NCBI GenBank assembly: GCA_011391495.1
Contig: JAABQK010000008.1
Span: 1 to 64,000, forward strand
DNA length: 64,000 bases
From: Hydrogenophaga sp.
GTDB taxonomy: Bacteria; Pseudomonadota; Gammaproteobacteria; Burkholderiales; Burkholderiaceae_C
Direction: 5' to 3'
Shown here: piece after piece, positions 17,201 through 26,606 of the stretch
How the letters are laid out: every line of letters starts with the position of its first letter
Numbering within the stretch: the stretch's first letter is position 1
The notes under the pieces: generated by a model
What the model saw: only the letters and a program-made list of their open reading frames with translations
The model's database searches: none
What the model was told of the DNA's origin: nothing
Position numbers and translations under genes: made by a program

Positions 17201-18583
17201 ATGTCCGCACCCGCCCTTTCCTGGTCCCACCTCAAGCTCTCGCGCGACGCAGACCGCGCCACGCTGGCCGCCCACTTTCGCGAGGCCGGCGTGCGCGACG
17301 TCGAGTGCTTGTTCGCCGACGTCACCGGCTATCCGCGCGGCAAGCTCATGCCGGCTGCCAGCTTCGCGGCCGGCGGCGAGCTGCGCATCTGCCAGGCCAT
17401 TCCCATGCAGTGCGTGACGGGCGAATACAGCTACGACCCGATCTTCCCGGACAGCGACCCGGACGTGCGTCTGGTGCCCGACCTGGCCACGCTCAGGCGC
17501 TCGCCCTGGGCCAGCGTGCCGCGTTACCTCGCGGTGCACGACTGCCATGAAATGGACGGCAGTCTGTGCGAGTTCGCCCCGCGCTCGGTGCTGAAAAACG
17601 TGGTGGCGCGTTACGCCGCCGCAGGCCTCACGCCGGTGGTTGCGCCCGAGATCGAGTTCTACCTGACCGCCGCGATGACCGACCCGGCCCAGCCGCTGGC
17701 ATCGCCCACCGGCAAGGGCGGCCGCCCCGAAGTGGGGCAGTCGGCATTCAGCCTGAACGCGCTCAACGAGCTGGCGCCGTTCTGGGATGCCTTCCACGCC
17801 GCCATCGACGGCCTGGGCATCCGCGCCGACACCTGGCTGCACGAAGTGGGCGAGAACCAGTACGAGATCAACTTGCTGCACGGCGACCCGGTCGCCGTGG
17901 CCGACCAGGCCTTCCTGTTCAAGACCGCGGCGCGCGAGATCGCGCTGCAGCACGGCCTGAACGCGGTCTTCATGGCCAAGCCCATCAGTGGCCAGGCCGG
18001 AAGCTCCATGCACCTGCACCAGAGCGTGGTGGACGGCGCGGGGCGCAACATCTTCAGCCGGCCCGATGGCTCTGCCAGCGAAGCCTTCCTGCACTACATC
18101 GGCGGCCTGCAGGCCTACACGCCGGATCTGATGCTCATCTACGCGCCCACCGTCAACAGCTACCGCCGCTACGTGGCCGGCAGCCAGGCGCCCACCAATG
18201 TGCAGTGGGGCTACGACAACCGCACCGCCGGCCTGCGCGTTCCCCAAAGCCCGCCCGTCGCCCGCAGGGTGGAAAACCGCCTGGCCGGGGCCGATGCCAA
18301 CCCGTATCTGGCCATGGCCGCCACGCTCGCGGCCGGCCTGGCGGGCATCGAGGAACGGCGGCAGCCCGGAGAGCCGGTGCAGGGCAACGGCTACGCCCTG
18401 GCGCGTGACCTGCCGAGAACTTTTTCGACCGCCCACGACCAAATGGCGCACAGCGAACACGCGGCCCGGTTGCTGGGCGATGGTTTTGTGCAGGGTTATC
18501 TGGCGGTCAAGGGACTGGAGCACGAGCATTACCAGCGCGAGATCAGCGCCTGGGAACGCCGCTATTTGCTGCCGCAGGTGTGA
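17201..18583 (+). CDS. glutamine synthetase family protein (PuuA-like)
   Basis: A 460-residue ligase with the glutamine synthetase catalytic fold. Visible elements: APEIEFYLT (metal Glu, ~residue 146), GENQYEINL (~216), GSSMHLHQS (~267) and NRTAGLRVPQ (~344). Its length and the N-terminal FADVTGYPRGKLMP segment fit gamma-glutamylamine ligases such as gamma-glutamylputrescine synthetase better than GlnA, and there is no adenylylation-site region of the GlnA kind that I can identify. No other polyamine genes are nearby, so the substrate is uncertain. A TTG at 17150 in frame is a less likely start. Confidence 0.86.
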   Translation: MSAPALSWSHLKLSRDADRATLAAHFREAGVRDVECLFADVTGYPRGKLMPAASFAAGGELRICQAIPMQCVTGEYSYDPIFPDSDPDVRLVPDLATLRRSPWASVPRYLAVHDCHEMDGSLCEFAPRSVLKNVVARYAAAGLTPVVAPEIEFYLTAAMTDPAQPLASPTGKGGRPEVGQSAFSLNALNELAPFWDAFHAAIDGLGIRADTWLHEVGENQYEINLLHGDPVAVADQAFLFKTAAREIALQHGLNAVFMAKPISGQAGSSMHLHQSVVDGAGRNIFSRPDGSASEAFLHYIGGLQAYTPDLMLIYAPTVNSYRRYVAGSQAPTNVQWGYDNRTAGLRVPQSPPVARRVENRLAGADANPYLAMAATLAAGLAGIEERRQPGEPVQGNGYALARDLPRTFSTAHDQMAHSEHAARLLGDGFVQGYLAVKGLEHEHYQREISAWERRYLLPQV

Positions 18584-18589
18584 AACATG

Positions 18590-18660
18590 GGCCCCCACGC
18601 TCCGCCGCTGCGCGGATCGCTGCCCCCGAGGGGCGCGTTTCAGGCTTGTGGCGGCCCGGC
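18590..18660 (-). repeat. intergenic repeat, family A (copy A2, reverse)
   Basis: Read on the minus strand: GGCCGCCACAAGC, then CGCGCCCCTCGGGGGCAGCG hairpin region, then GGAGCGTGGGGGC. Lies directly after the glutamine synthetase-like gene. Confidence 0.65.
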
Positions 18661-18747
18661 GCCTGAAACCGGGCACTGGCCGGGCTTGAAATGGCCGGAG
18701 GCCGGCCCCACTATGATTCGTCGGTTCCTTCCTTCTTCGGAGTCTTC

Positions 18748-19617
18748 ATGAAACGCATCCTGTTGTTTGTCCTGACCAACGTCGCTGTCATGGCGGTGCT
18801 GCTGGTCACCACCCGCATCCTGGGCGTGGACCGTTTCCTCACGGCGAACGGCTTGAACATGACGGCGCTGGCCGGTTTCTCGCTGGTCATCGGTTTTGGC
18901 GGCGCGATCATCTCGCTGCTGATGAGCAAGATGATGGCGAAGATGAGCACCGGTGCGCGGGTGATCAACCAGCCGCAGACAGCCGACGAGGCCTGGATCG
19001 TGCAGACGGTGCAGAAGTTTGCCGAGAAGGCCGGCATCGGCATGCCCGAGGTCGCCATCTACGACGGTGCGCCCAATGCCTTCGCCACCGGCGCTTTCAA
19101 GAACTCGGCCCTGGTGGCGGTGTCCACCGGCCTGCTGCAGGGCATGACGCGCGAAGAGGTCGAGGCCGTGATCGGCCACGAGGTGGCCCACGTGGCGAAC
19201 GGCGACATGGTCACCATGACGCTGATCCAGGGCGTGATGAACACGTTTGTGGTGTTCCTCAGCCGCGTGATCGGTTATGCGGTGGACAGCTTCCTGCGCA
19301 AGGGCGACAGCCAGAACAGCGGACCGGGCATCGGCTACATGGTCACCACCATCGTGATGGACATCGTGCTGGGTTTCCTGGCCGCGATCATCGTGGCGTG
19401 GTTCAGCCGTCAGCGCGAATTCCGTGCCGACGCCGGCGCCGCCCACCTGATGGGCCGCAAGCAGCCCATGATCAACGCGCTGGCCCGCCTGGGAGGCCTC
19501 ACCCCCGGCGAGCTGCCCAAGACCATGCAGGCGCTGGGCATTGCCGGCGGTCTGGGCAAGCTGTTCTCGACCCACCCGCCGATGGAAGAGCGGATCGACG
19601 CACTGCAAAAGCTGTGA
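18748..19617 (+). CDS. htpX: membrane zinc protease HtpX
   Basis: A 289-residue M48 metalloprotease of membrane protein quality control. Two N-terminal membrane helices (residues ~4-24 and ~33-55), the zinc motif [11 protein letters not shown] (~residues 137-147), two further helices (~157-177, ~196-220), and the third ligand Glu in REFRADAGA. The active site faces the cytoplasm. The start at 18748 matches the usual MKRILLF N-terminus; a TATGAT hexamer at 18712 could be its -10. A terminator follows. Confidence 0.96.
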   Translation: MKRILLFVLTNVAVMAVLLVTTRILGVDRFLTANGLNMTALAGFSLVIGFGGAIISLLMSKMMAKMSTGARVINQPQTADEAWIVQTVQKFAEKAGIGMPEVAIYDGAPNAFATGAFKNSALVAVSTGLLQGMTREEVEAVIGHEVAHVANGDMVTMTLIQGVMNTFVVFLSRVIGYAVDSFLRKGDSQNSGPGIGYMVTTIVMDIVLGFLAAIIVAWFSRQREFRADAGAAHLMGRKQPMINALARLGGLTPGELPKTMQALGIAGGLGKLFSTHPPMEERIDALQKL

Positions 19618-19639
19618 ATACTTGCTGATACTGAAATGA

Positions 19640-19670
19640 AAGAAGCGACCTTCGGGTCGCTTCTTTTTTT
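19640..19670 (+). terminator. intrinsic terminator after htpX
   Basis: Perfect 11-bp stem AAGAAGCGACC, loop TTCG, then GGTCGCTTCTT and a further five T. The UUCG-type tetraloop and T-run are textbook. Confidence 0.93.
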
Positions 19671-19700
19671 GACATCCTTGTCCGGCGCGCGTGACTTGCC

Positions 19701-19780
19701 ACCAGGATGCCGTGGAGCCGGCTTTGCCGGGCCACTGGCATCGCCCCCTGGGGGGTGACGCCGCAGGCGGCGCGGGGGGA
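19701..19780 (+). repeat. intergenic repeat, family B (copy B3)
   Basis: Well-preserved copy between the convergent htpX and glycine-zipper genes: GTGGAGCCGGCTTTGCCGG hairpin, CCCCCTGGGGGG hairpin, GACGCCGCAGGCGGCGCGGG end block. It comes within 4 bases of the stop codon of the downstream gene. Confidence 0.72.
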
Positions 19781-19783
19781 TCC

Positions 19784-20530
19784 TCAGTGCCGGATCCACT
19801 TTTCGTCGCCGCGGCCATCACGGTCATCGCGGTCGTGGCGGTGCTCGTGCCGACGGCGGTCATCGCGGTCGTGACGGAGATGTCCCGGCGGCAGTTGCCG
19901 GTAGCCATTGATGTACACGACCCTCGGCGCGGGGTACACAGGGTAAAACTGCGTCCCCACCACGACGCGGGAGACCATGGGCACCGCGGGCTGGTACTGC
20001 ACCTGAGGCTGCGGCGCGTATGGCGCAGGGGGTGGCGCCGCATCCATCGGCGTCACGCTCAGGCGCACGAAGCGGCCCGGGTCCTGCGGCATCTGCGTGC
20101 TGTACTGCCGGCCCGCATATTCGTAGACCACGTTGTAGGCCACGGTGCGGTTTTCAACGAAGTCCTGGGTGCTGCACTGCTGCACGGTTTCGGTTCGCGG
20201 CTGACCCCCACCCTCCACGCGGTCACCCACGATGGCGCCGCCCACCAGGCCGATCATGGTGGCCAGTGCGCGCCCGCTGCCATTGCCCACGGCATTGCCC
20301 ATGGCACCGCCAGCGATGCCGCCGATCAGCGCGCCGGCGCCCGACTTCTGGCCGGGCACCGTGACGGTCTGGTCCTGGCACACCTGGCGTGGCACGGCGA
20401 CCTGCTGCACCACCGGGGTGCTGCTGATCACGCGACCCTGTTCTTCCTGGGCCTGGGCGGCACCGGTGCCGCCCAGCGCGAGCAGGCCGGCCGTCACGGG
20501 CAGCAGGGCGAATGGTTTCGGGATTTTCAT
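19784..20530 (-). CDS. glycine-zipper envelope protein
   Basis: A 248-residue exported protein. Signal peptide: MKIPKPFALL then a hydrophobic stretch ending AAQA (cut ~residue 28). Residues ~66-105 (GALIGGIAGGAMGNAVGNGSG and ATMIGLVGGAIVGD) are a two-helix glycine zipper of the SlyB/Rick-17kDa-like class. The C-terminal third is Pro-rich, then RcnB-like with a tail of alternating His, Arg and Asp (HDRDDRRRHEHRHDRDDRD), which could bind metal. No lipobox cysteine is visible. Function unknown; an envelope role is inferred. A GGAGAGCTCC site precedes the ATG. Confidence 0.8.
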   Translation of the reverse strand: MKIPKPFALLPVTAGLLALGGTGAAQAQEEQGRVISSTPVVQQVAVPRQVCQDQTVTVPGQKSGAGALIGGIAGGAMGNAVGNGSGRALATMIGLVGGAIVGDRVEGGGQPRTETVQQCSTQDFVENRTVAYNVVYEYAGRQYSTQMPQDPGRFVRLSVTPMDAAPPPAPYAPQPQVQYQPAVPMVSRVVVGTQFYPVYPAPRVVYINGYRQLPPGHLRHDRDDRRRHEHRHDRDDRDGRGDEKWIRH

Positions 20531-20633
20531 GGAGAGCTCCGGTAGTGAGGTGCTTCCAGCATGCGCCGCCTGTGTCAAGCCACCATGCCGCGTCTGTAAA
20601 TCTTCGTGAAGCAGCCGCCTGGGACGGCGGATT

Positions 20634-22478
20634 TCAGGCCTGGGTCGAGGGCGCGGGCAGGCCCAGCGCGTCCCGCGCCAGTGCCTCGGCCACCTTGATG
20701 CCGTCGACCCCCGCCGACAGGATGCCGCCGGCGTAGCCCGCGCCTTCACCGGCCGGGTACAGGCCGCGCGTGTTCAGGCTCTGGAAACCGGTGCCGCGGG
20801 TGATGCGCAGCGGCGACGAGGTGCGGGTCTCTACGCCGGTGAGCACGGCGTCGGCCATGTCGTAGCCCTTGATCTTGCGGCCGAAGGCGGGAATGGCTTC
20901 GCGCATGGCTTCGATGGCATAGGCCGGCAGGGCGGGGGACAGGTCGCCGAGCTTCACGCCCGGTTTGTAGGAAGGCTCGACCGCACCCAGCGCGGTCGAA
21001 GGCCTTTGCGCCACGAAGTCGCCCACCAGCTGGCCCGGGGCCTCGTAGCTGCCGCCACCCAGCGCATAGGCGCGCGCCTCCAGCTGGCGCTGCAGCACGA
21101 TGCCGGCCAGCGGATGCGTCTGGCCTCTGGCGGCCAGGGCTTCGGCCTGCGCGGCGTAGCGCGCGCCATCGACCTCGCCGAAGGCGGCGGTCCACAGTGG
21201 CGTGTCTTGCGGGAAGGTCTGGGGAAAGTCGCCCACGTCGATGCCGACCACCATGCCAGCGTTGGCGTTGCGTTCGTTGCGCGAGTACTGGCTCATGCCG
21301 TTGGTGACCACGCGGCCGGGCTCGCTGGTGGCGGCCACCACGGTGCCGCCGGGGCACATGCAGAAGCTGTAGACCGCGCGGCCGTTCTTCGCGTGGTGCA
21401 CCAGCTTGTAGTCGGCCGCGCCCAGCAGCGGGTGGCCGGCGTGGCGGCCCCAGCGCGCGCGGTCGATCACGTTTTGCGGGTGCTCGATGCGGAAGCCGAC
21501 CGAGAACGGCTTGGCTTCGAGGAACACACCGGCGTCGTGCAGCAGGGCGAAGGTGTCGCGCGAGCTGTGGCCGAGCGCCAGTACCGCGCGCCGCGTGGGC
21601 AGCTCGGTGGTTTCGCCGCTGTCCAGGTGCAAGACGCGCAGGCCGGTCAGTTGCTGCTGGCCATCGCCCGCCGGCACGAGCGAGATGCCCACCAGCTGCT
21701 GCTCGAAGCGGATCTCGCCACCGAGCGCGATGATCTTTTCCCGCATGGCCTCGACCACCTTGACCAGCTTGAAGGTGCCGATGTGCGGGTGCGCCTGGTA
21801 CAGGATTTCGGGCGGTGCGCCGGCGTCCACGAATTCCTGCATCACCTTGCGGCCGAGGAAACGCGGGTCCTTGATCTGGCTGTAGAGCTTGCCGTCGGAA
21901 AACAGGCCGGCACCGCCCTCGCCGTATTGCACGTTGCTCTGCGGATTCAGCACCTTCTTGCGCCACAGGCCCCAGGTGTCCTTGGTGCGCTCGCGCACCG
22001 GTTTGCCGCGTTCCAGCACGATCGGACGCAGGCCCATCTGTGCCAGCGCCAGCGCGGTGAATAGGCCGCAGGGCCCCAGACCCACCACCACAGGGCGGTC
22101 GCTTTCTTCCTGTGGCCAGCCCACAGGGGCATGACCCGGCGCGTGCCAGGCCATGTCGGGCGTGGGCTGGATGTGCGGGTTCTGGTCGTGTTGCGCCAGC
22201 AGACCGGGTTCCAGCGTCGGGTCGGCCAGCGTCACGTCCACGATGTACACGGCCAGCAGATCGCTCTTGCGGGCATCGAAGCTGCGTTTGAACACCTGCA
22301 GATGGGCGATGGCCGGCGTGTCCACACCCAAGGCAGCGGCGGCCAGCCGGGTGAGCGCCTCGACGGGGTGGGGTGGCGGTGTGCGGTCGTGTTCGGTTTC
22401 GGACGGCGCGTCCGATGCGCGGCGGTGTTCGGCCGGTACCGCGGTCAGCGGCAGCTTGAGTTCGGAGATGCGGATCAT
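20634..22478 (-). CDS. NAD(P)/FAD-dependent oxidoreductase, COG2509-like
   Basis: A 614-residue flavoprotein. The dinucleotide motif is VVVGLGPCGLFTALAL (~residues 127-142), followed by NVQYGEGGAGLFSDGKL, the pattern of large FAD-dependent dehydrogenase-like proteins related to BaiN/YhiN. The C-terminal PAGEGAGYAGGILSAGVDG binds FAD. Residues 1-100 form an extra domain of the kind seen in these proteins. The physiological substrate is unknown. The start MIRISELKLP at 22478 is preferred over an upstream extension that overlaps rnpB on the other strand. Confidence 0.87.
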   Translation of the reverse strand: MIRISELKLPLTAVPAEHRRASDAPSETEHDRTPPPHPVEALTRLAAAALGVDTPAIAHLQVFKRSFDARKSDLLAVYIVDVTLADPTLEPGLLAQHDQNPHIQPTPDMAWHAPGHAPVGWPQEESDRPVVVGLGPCGLFTALALAQMGLRPIVLERGKPVRERTKDTWGLWRKKVLNPQSNVQYGEGGAGLFSDGKLYSQIKDPRFLGRKVMQEFVDAGAPPEILYQAHPHIGTFKLVKVVEAMREKIIALGGEIRFEQQLVGISLVPAGDGQQQLTGLRVLHLDSGETTELPTRRAVLALGHSSRDTFALLHDAGVFLEAKPFSVGFRIEHPQNVIDRARWGRHAGHPLLGAADYKLVHHAKNGRAVYSFCMCPGGTVVAATSEPGRVVTNGMSQYSRNERNANAGMVVGIDVGDFPQTFPQDTPLWTAAFGEVDGARYAAQAEALAARGQTHPLAGIVLQRQLEARAYALGGGSYEAPGQLVGDFVAQRPSTALGAVEPSYKPGVKLGDLSPALPAYAIEAMREAIPAFGRKIKGYDMADAVLTGVETRTSSPLRITRGTGFQSLNTRGLYPAGEGAGYAGGILSAGVDGIKVAEALARDALGLPAPSTQA

Positions 22479-22500
22479 GCGGTCTTTCAGGCTTGTGTTT

Positions 22501-22534
22501 ATCAAGCAATGGGGCGAGCGCCGATAATAGCGGG
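22501..22534 (+). promoter_or_regulatory. promoter of rnpB
   Basis: GATAAT at 22523-22528 lies 6 nt before the first base of the RNase P RNA closing stem at 22535. TATCAA about 17 nt upstream is a weak -35. The geometry fixes transcription start near 22535. Confidence 0.6.
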
Positions 22535-22880
22535 GTGAAGCGCGCCAGGCCGTCGCTGGCACAGCCCGCAAGGGAGCCCGAAAGGGAGTGCTGGAGGAAC
22601 GTCCGGACTGCACAGGACAGCGTAGGAGGTAACACCTCTCCACCGACCAGCCGCAAGGCCCTAAGGTGAGGATCAGAGCAACAGAGACGAGCCGCTTCAG
22701 TGCGGGTGAAACGGGCAATCTCTACGCGCAGCAATACCAAATAGGCCAGCGTTGACGTGGTTCCGCGGAGCTGGCGGGTAGGTAGCACCGAGCCGGGTGG
22801 GCGACCCCCGGCCCAGATGAATGGCGGTCACGTTCAGGGCAACCTGGACGCACAGAATCCGGCGTAACGGCGCGCTTCAC
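22535..22880 (+). ncRNA. rnpB: RNase P RNA, bacterial type A
   Basis: The catalytic RNA that trims the 5' leader of pre-tRNAs. The ends pair perfectly as stem P1: GTGAAGCGCGCC at 22535 with GGCGCGCTTCAC at 22869. Conserved core pieces appear in order: GGAGGAACGTCCGGACTGC, AGAGCAACAGAGACGAGCC, GGGTGAAACGG, and AGATGAATGGCGGTCAC near the 3' side. About 346 nt, the usual size. Its 3' end is two bases from the stop codon of the convergent cytochrome gene. Confidence 0.96.
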
Positions 22881-22882
22881 AC

Positions 22883-23203
22883 TTATTTGCCTCCGTCCAC
22901 CAGCCAGCGCACGAAGCGTTCGGCATCTTCCGCGCTCAGCCTTTCGTGGGCGGACACGCCACCGAGCATGTGGTGCGCGCACAGTGCGCGGCTCAGGCGG
23001 AGGATGTCGGTCTCCTGGCCCCGGTATTTCTCGTAATCTGCAGCGATCTGCTCGAAGTGCGGTGCCTGGCCGCGCGGCGGCGTGCCGTGGCAGGACAGGC
23101 AGCCCTTGTCGAGCGCCAGGTTCATGCTGGCCAGAGCGGGCAGGGCACACAGGCCCAGACACAGCGCTGACAGCGAGGCTCGCGGCGTCGGAAAACGTTT
23201 CAT
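22883..23203 (-). CDS. small c-type cytochrome
   Basis: About 106 residues with a signal peptide (MKRFPTPRASLSALCLGLCA, cut after ALA) and a single haem site CLSCHG around residue 38. The distal methionine is probably the one in HHMLGG. A single-haem periplasmic electron carrier. ATG at 23203 is the start used here; ATG at 23212 is equally possible because AAGGGAA lies just upstream of it. No oxidase or dehydrogenase neighbour tells its partner. Confidence 0.85.
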   Translation of the reverse strand: MKRFPTPRASLSALCLGLCALPALASMNLALDKGCLSCHGTPPRGQAPHFEQIAADYEKYRGQETDILRLSRALCAHHMLGGVSAHERLSAEDAERFVRWLVDGGK

Positions 23204-23238
23204 GGGGTCCATCTTTCCCTTGTCGTGGAGCGCCATGG

Positions 23239-24951
23239 CTACAGGTTGAACCCGCCCAGGCTGTGAAGGCGCTCCACGTGCGCGAGCAGGGAGCGCTTGG
23301 CCACGGGCCACAGGCGTTCGGGCACGTCGTCGTAGGCCATCTTCACCCAGTCGTCCATCGTGCCTTCGGGCAGCGCCTGCATGGCGCGCGCCACCTTGGC
23401 TTCGCGCGCAAGCCGGTGGGCCTTCAGGTGCGCAATGGCCACGCGGGCGCCCCCGTCTGCCGGCGCGCTGGGGGTGTCCGGGCCACGCCGCAGATCGCCC
23501 AGCACGTAGCCGTGTGCGGGCAGGATGAATGCCACGCCGTGCGCTTCACAGAGGCGGTCGAGCTTGTCGAGCGAGTCGAGGTAGTCGCCCATGTGGCCAT
23601 CGGGCGGATCGATCACGGTGGTGCTGCCGTTGAGGATGTGGTCGCCGCTGAACAGCAGGCCGTCTTCCTCCAGCAGCAGGCACAGGTGGTTGGCGGCGTG
23701 GCCGGGGGTGTGCACCACCTGCAGGGTGTGGGTGACACCGTCCTGGCCCGGCAATTCGATGCGCTCACCGTCGGCCAGCGCACGCTCGGGCGTGAAGCGG
23801 CTGTTCTCGCGCGAGGTGGGGGCGCTGGGCAGGCCCAGGATGGGCGGCTTCGGGCGACCCGCTGCGGTGCACAGGGCCTGCAGGCGCGGCGCGCCGGGCG
23901 CATGGTCCGGGTGCGAGTGGGTGCAGACGATGGCACGGATGTCGCCGCCCGCGGCGCGCCACAGGCGTTCGATGTGCGCCGGCTCGTCCGGGCCGGGGTC
24001 GATCACGACGTGGCCGCTCACCGGGTCACCCACCAGGTAGCTGTTGGTGCCCGGACCGGTCATGAAGCCGGGGTTGGGTGCCGTCAGGCGCGTCACGCTC
24101 CTCAGCAGCGGCACCGGGCGCTCGGTCTGCCAGGCCAGTTCGTGCACGATCTGGCCGTCCGGGCTGACCAGGGCCAGTTCACCGAACGGGGCTTCGTGCT
24201 CCATGTGGCGCGATTCGTGGCCGTTCAGCAGGCCGGCGCGCGGGCAGCTGGTCCACAAGGGCTCGTCGTTGACCGCGCAGGCCTCCAGCACGGCCTGCAC
24301 GGTGTCGAAGGCCTGCAGCCGCTCCAGCGTGCGGATGGTCGGGAAGATGATGAAAAAGTGGCCAGCTGCGTGGCGCGCCAGCGCGTCGGCCGGGCGCACC
24401 CAGACCGGCTCGAACTGCTCGGCCTCGTCGGCCACCGGCAGCTGGCCTTCGGGCATGCGCGCCACGAGAAAGGGCACGTCGAAGCGACGGGGCAGGTCGC
24501 GGTCGGTGATCCAGTGGGCGAGCACGAACACCTCGGCGCCTGCCAGCACGAGACCCCGCGCCGCGCATTGGGCGGCCAACGGGGCCTTGCGGTCGAGTGC
24601 TGCGATGTCGGCGGTGCCCAGGTGTGAACCGTCGGGGCGGCGCGCCAGCAGGATGCCGAGCTCCTCGAAGCTCTCGCGGATGGCGGCGATGGCCTGCGTC
24701 AGGTGCAGGTCGCTCTGCGTGTCGCGGCGCGTGGACCGATCATGCGCCTGCGCATCGGCGGCGTCGATGCCACCGCCCGGGAACACATAGGCACCGGGGG
24801 CGAAGCTGGCCGTCGTGGAGCGGCGCGTCATCAGCACCTCGATGCCGGGGCAGGCCGGATCGGCGCTGTCGCGCAGGAGCAGCACGGTGGCAGCAGGGCG
24901 CAGGGGCGCGGGGGTGCGCGGGGCGTGAAGGAGCTGATTGGGGCGGGCCAT
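23239..24951 (-). CDS. fused Nudix hydrolase and metallo-beta-lactamase-fold protein
   Basis: A 570-residue two-domain protein. Residues ~15-235 are a Nudix domain with FPGGGID (~57-63) and the RESFEELG helix (92-99); a ~20-residue Asp/Arg-rich insert separates the two halves of the Nudix box. Residues ~290-560 are a metallo-beta-lactamase hydrolase of LACTB2 type: GTNSYLVG, metal motif with His345, His347, Asp349 and His350 in [19 protein letters not shown], and SGDHIL. The likely role is hydrolysis of a nucleotide or CoA-type compound by one part and a second hydrolytic step by the other; not assignable further. Start at 24951. Confidence 0.88.
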   Translation of the reverse strand: MARPNQLLHAPRTPAPLRPAATVLLLRDSADPACPGIEVLMTRRSTTASFAPGAYVFPGGGIDAADAQAHDRSTRRDTQSDLHLTQAIAAIRESFEELGILLARRPDGSHLGTADIAALDRKAPLAAQCAARGLVLAGAEVFVLAHWITDRDLPRRFDVPFLVARMPEGQLPVADEAEQFEPVWVRPADALARHAAGHFFIIFPTIRTLERLQAFDTVQAVLEACAVNDEPLWTSCPRAGLLNGHESRHMEHEAPFGELALVSPDGQIVHELAWQTERPVPLLRSVTRLTAPNPGFMTGPGTNSYLVGDPVSGHVVIDPGPDEPAHIERLWRAAGGDIRAIVCTHSHPDHAPGAPRLQALCTAAGRPKPPILGLPSAPTSRENSRFTPERALADGERIELPGQDGVTHTLQVVHTPGHAANHLCLLLEEDGLLFSGDHILNGSTTVIDPPDGHMGDYLDSLDKLDRLCEAHGVAFILPAHGYVLGDLRRGPDTPSAPADGGARVAIAHLKAHRLAREAKVARAMQALPEGTMDDWVKMAYDDVPERLWPVAKRSLLAHVERLHSLGGFNL

Positions 24952-25012
24952 GGCGCCATTTTCCGCGATGCCGACACCATGCCCTGTAGCCTGGAGGACG
25001 GATAATTCAAGT

Positions 25013-25888
25013 ATGCACATCCGGTTCACCAAAATGCAGGGCGCGGGCAACGATTTCGTCGTGCTCGACGAGACGCGCGGGCGCCTGGGCCTGACCCACG
25101 CGCAATATCGCTGGCTGGCCGACCGGCATTTCGGCGTCGGTGCCGACCAGATCCTGAGCGTTCGCCCCTCGCCCGGACCGGGCCTGGACTTTGAATACGT
25201 GATCCACAACGCCGACGGTGGCGAAGTGGAGCACTGCGGCAACGGCGCGCGCTGCTTCGTGCGCTACGTGCGCGACAAGGGGCTGAGCACGGCCAACCCG
25301 GTGCGCGTGAAAGTGAAGCATGGCGAGCTCAGTCTGACCCTGAACGACGAGGGCCGCGTCACCGTGGACATGGGGCCGCCGGTGTTCGCACTGGACCGGG
25401 TGCCGTTCGATGCGCAAGGCCTTTCAGCGCTGCCGATGGCGGGTTTCGAGCGCTGGCCGCTGGCGCTTCCGGGGGCTGGTGACGTGCTGCTGTCGGTGCT
25501 GTCCATGGGCAATCCGCACGCCGTGCTGCTTGTCGGCGACGTGGACACCGCGCCGGTCCTGCAGTGGGGGCCGCTGATCGAACGTCATGAACGTTTCCCG
25601 GCCCGCGTCAATGCCGGCTTCCTGCAGGTGGTCAACCGCCATCAGGCGCGTCTGCGCGTGTACGAGCGCGGCGCCGGGGAGACCCTGGCCTGCGGCACCG
25701 GCGCCTGCGCGGCGGTCGTGGCCGGCATCCGCCTGGGTCTTCTCGAGGCCCGGGTGGACGTGCACACCCACGGCGGCGTGCTCACCATCGAATGGCACGA
25801 CACCCACACCCACGATGCTCCGGTGTTCATGACCGGCCCTGCCACCACCGTGTTCGAAGGCGAGATCGACGTGCCCGATCTGGCCTGA
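25013..25888 (+). CDS. dapF: diaminopimelate epimerase
   Basis: A 291-residue cofactor-free racemase that makes meso-diaminopimelate for lysine and peptidoglycan. Both catalytic cysteines are present: [10 protein letters not shown] (~residues 74-83) and [14 protein letters not shown] (~225). The N-terminus [15 protein letters not shown] is typical. GGAGG lies 15 nt upstream, too far to serve; instead GATAAT ends 6 nt before the ATG, suggesting a leaderless mRNA. First gene of dapF-DUF484-xerC, an order shared with E. coli. Confidence 0.97.
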   Translation: MHIRFTKMQGAGNDFVVLDETRGRLGLTHAQYRWLADRHFGVGADQILSVRPSPGPGLDFEYVIHNADGGEVEHCGNGARCFVRYVRDKGLSTANPVRVKVKHGELSLTLNDEGRVTVDMGPPVFALDRVPFDAQGLSALPMAGFERWPLALPGAGDVLLSVLSMGNPHAVLLVGDVDTAPVLQWGPLIERHERFPARVNAGFLQVVNRHQARLRVYERGAGETLACGTGACAAVVAGIRLGLLEARVDVHTHGGVLTIEWHDTHTHDAPVFMTGPATTVFEGEIDVPDLA

Positions 25889-25911
25889 GCCCACCCATTT
25901 CCTGAACCACC

Positions 25912-26595
25912 ATGACCGACCAGACCATCCCTCCGATCACCGAAGACGACATTGCCGACTACCTGGCGAACACGCCCGACTTTTTCGTGCGCCACGCCAG
26001 CTTGCTCGGCGCCGTGCAGCTGACCAGCCCGCACGGCAACCGCGCGGTGAGCCTGCAGGAGCGCCAGGCCGAACTGCTGCGCGAGAAGATCAAGGGGCTT
26101 GAGCTCAAGGCGGCCGAGATGATCCGCCACGGCCAGGAAAACACGGCCATTGCCGACCGGCTGCAGCGCTGGACGCGCGAGCTGCTGCTGACCCGCGAGG
26201 CGCGCGAGCTGCCCGTCGTCGCGGCACGCGAGATCGCCGCGCAGTTTCTGGTCCCGCAGGTCGCCATCAAGGTCTGGGGCGTGTCGCCCGAGTTCGCCGT
26301 CGAGCCCTACGCCCAGGGCGCGAGCGACGACGCGATGGCCTTTGCCTCCTCGCTCACGCTGCCCTATTGCGGCGCCAACCCCGGGCTGGAGGCCGCGCAG
26401 TGGCTCGAAGACCCGCAGGCCGCTGCCTCGCTCGCGCTGATCCCGCTGCGAGCAGGTGCCGCTCCCGAAGCATTTGGGCTGCTGGTGCTGGCCTCGGCCG
26501 ATGCGCAACGCTTCGCCGCCGACATGGGCACCGACTTTCTGGAGCGCATCGGTGCGCTCACCAGCGCGGCGCTCTCGCGCCTGCGTCCCGTCTGA
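25912..26595 (+). CDS. DUF484 family protein
   Basis: A 227-residue cytoplasmic protein beginning with a helix containing DIADYLANTPDFFVRHASLL, then the QERQAELLREKI coiled region and a GAF-like C-terminal domain, the DUF484 (YigA) layout. It is almost always found between dapF and xerC, as here, but has no defined activity. Confidence 0.92.
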   Translation: MTDQTIPPITEDDIADYLANTPDFFVRHASLLGAVQLTSPHGNRAVSLQERQAELLREKIKGLELKAAEMIRHGQENTAIADRLQRWTRELLLTREARELPVVAAREIAAQFLVPQVAIKVWGVSPEFAVEPYAQGASDDAMAFASSLTLPYCGANPGLEAAQWLEDPQAAASLALIPLRAGAAPEAFGLLVLASADAQRFAADMGTDFLERIGALTSAALSRLRPV

Positions 26596-26606
26596 AGGAG
26601 TGTGCA

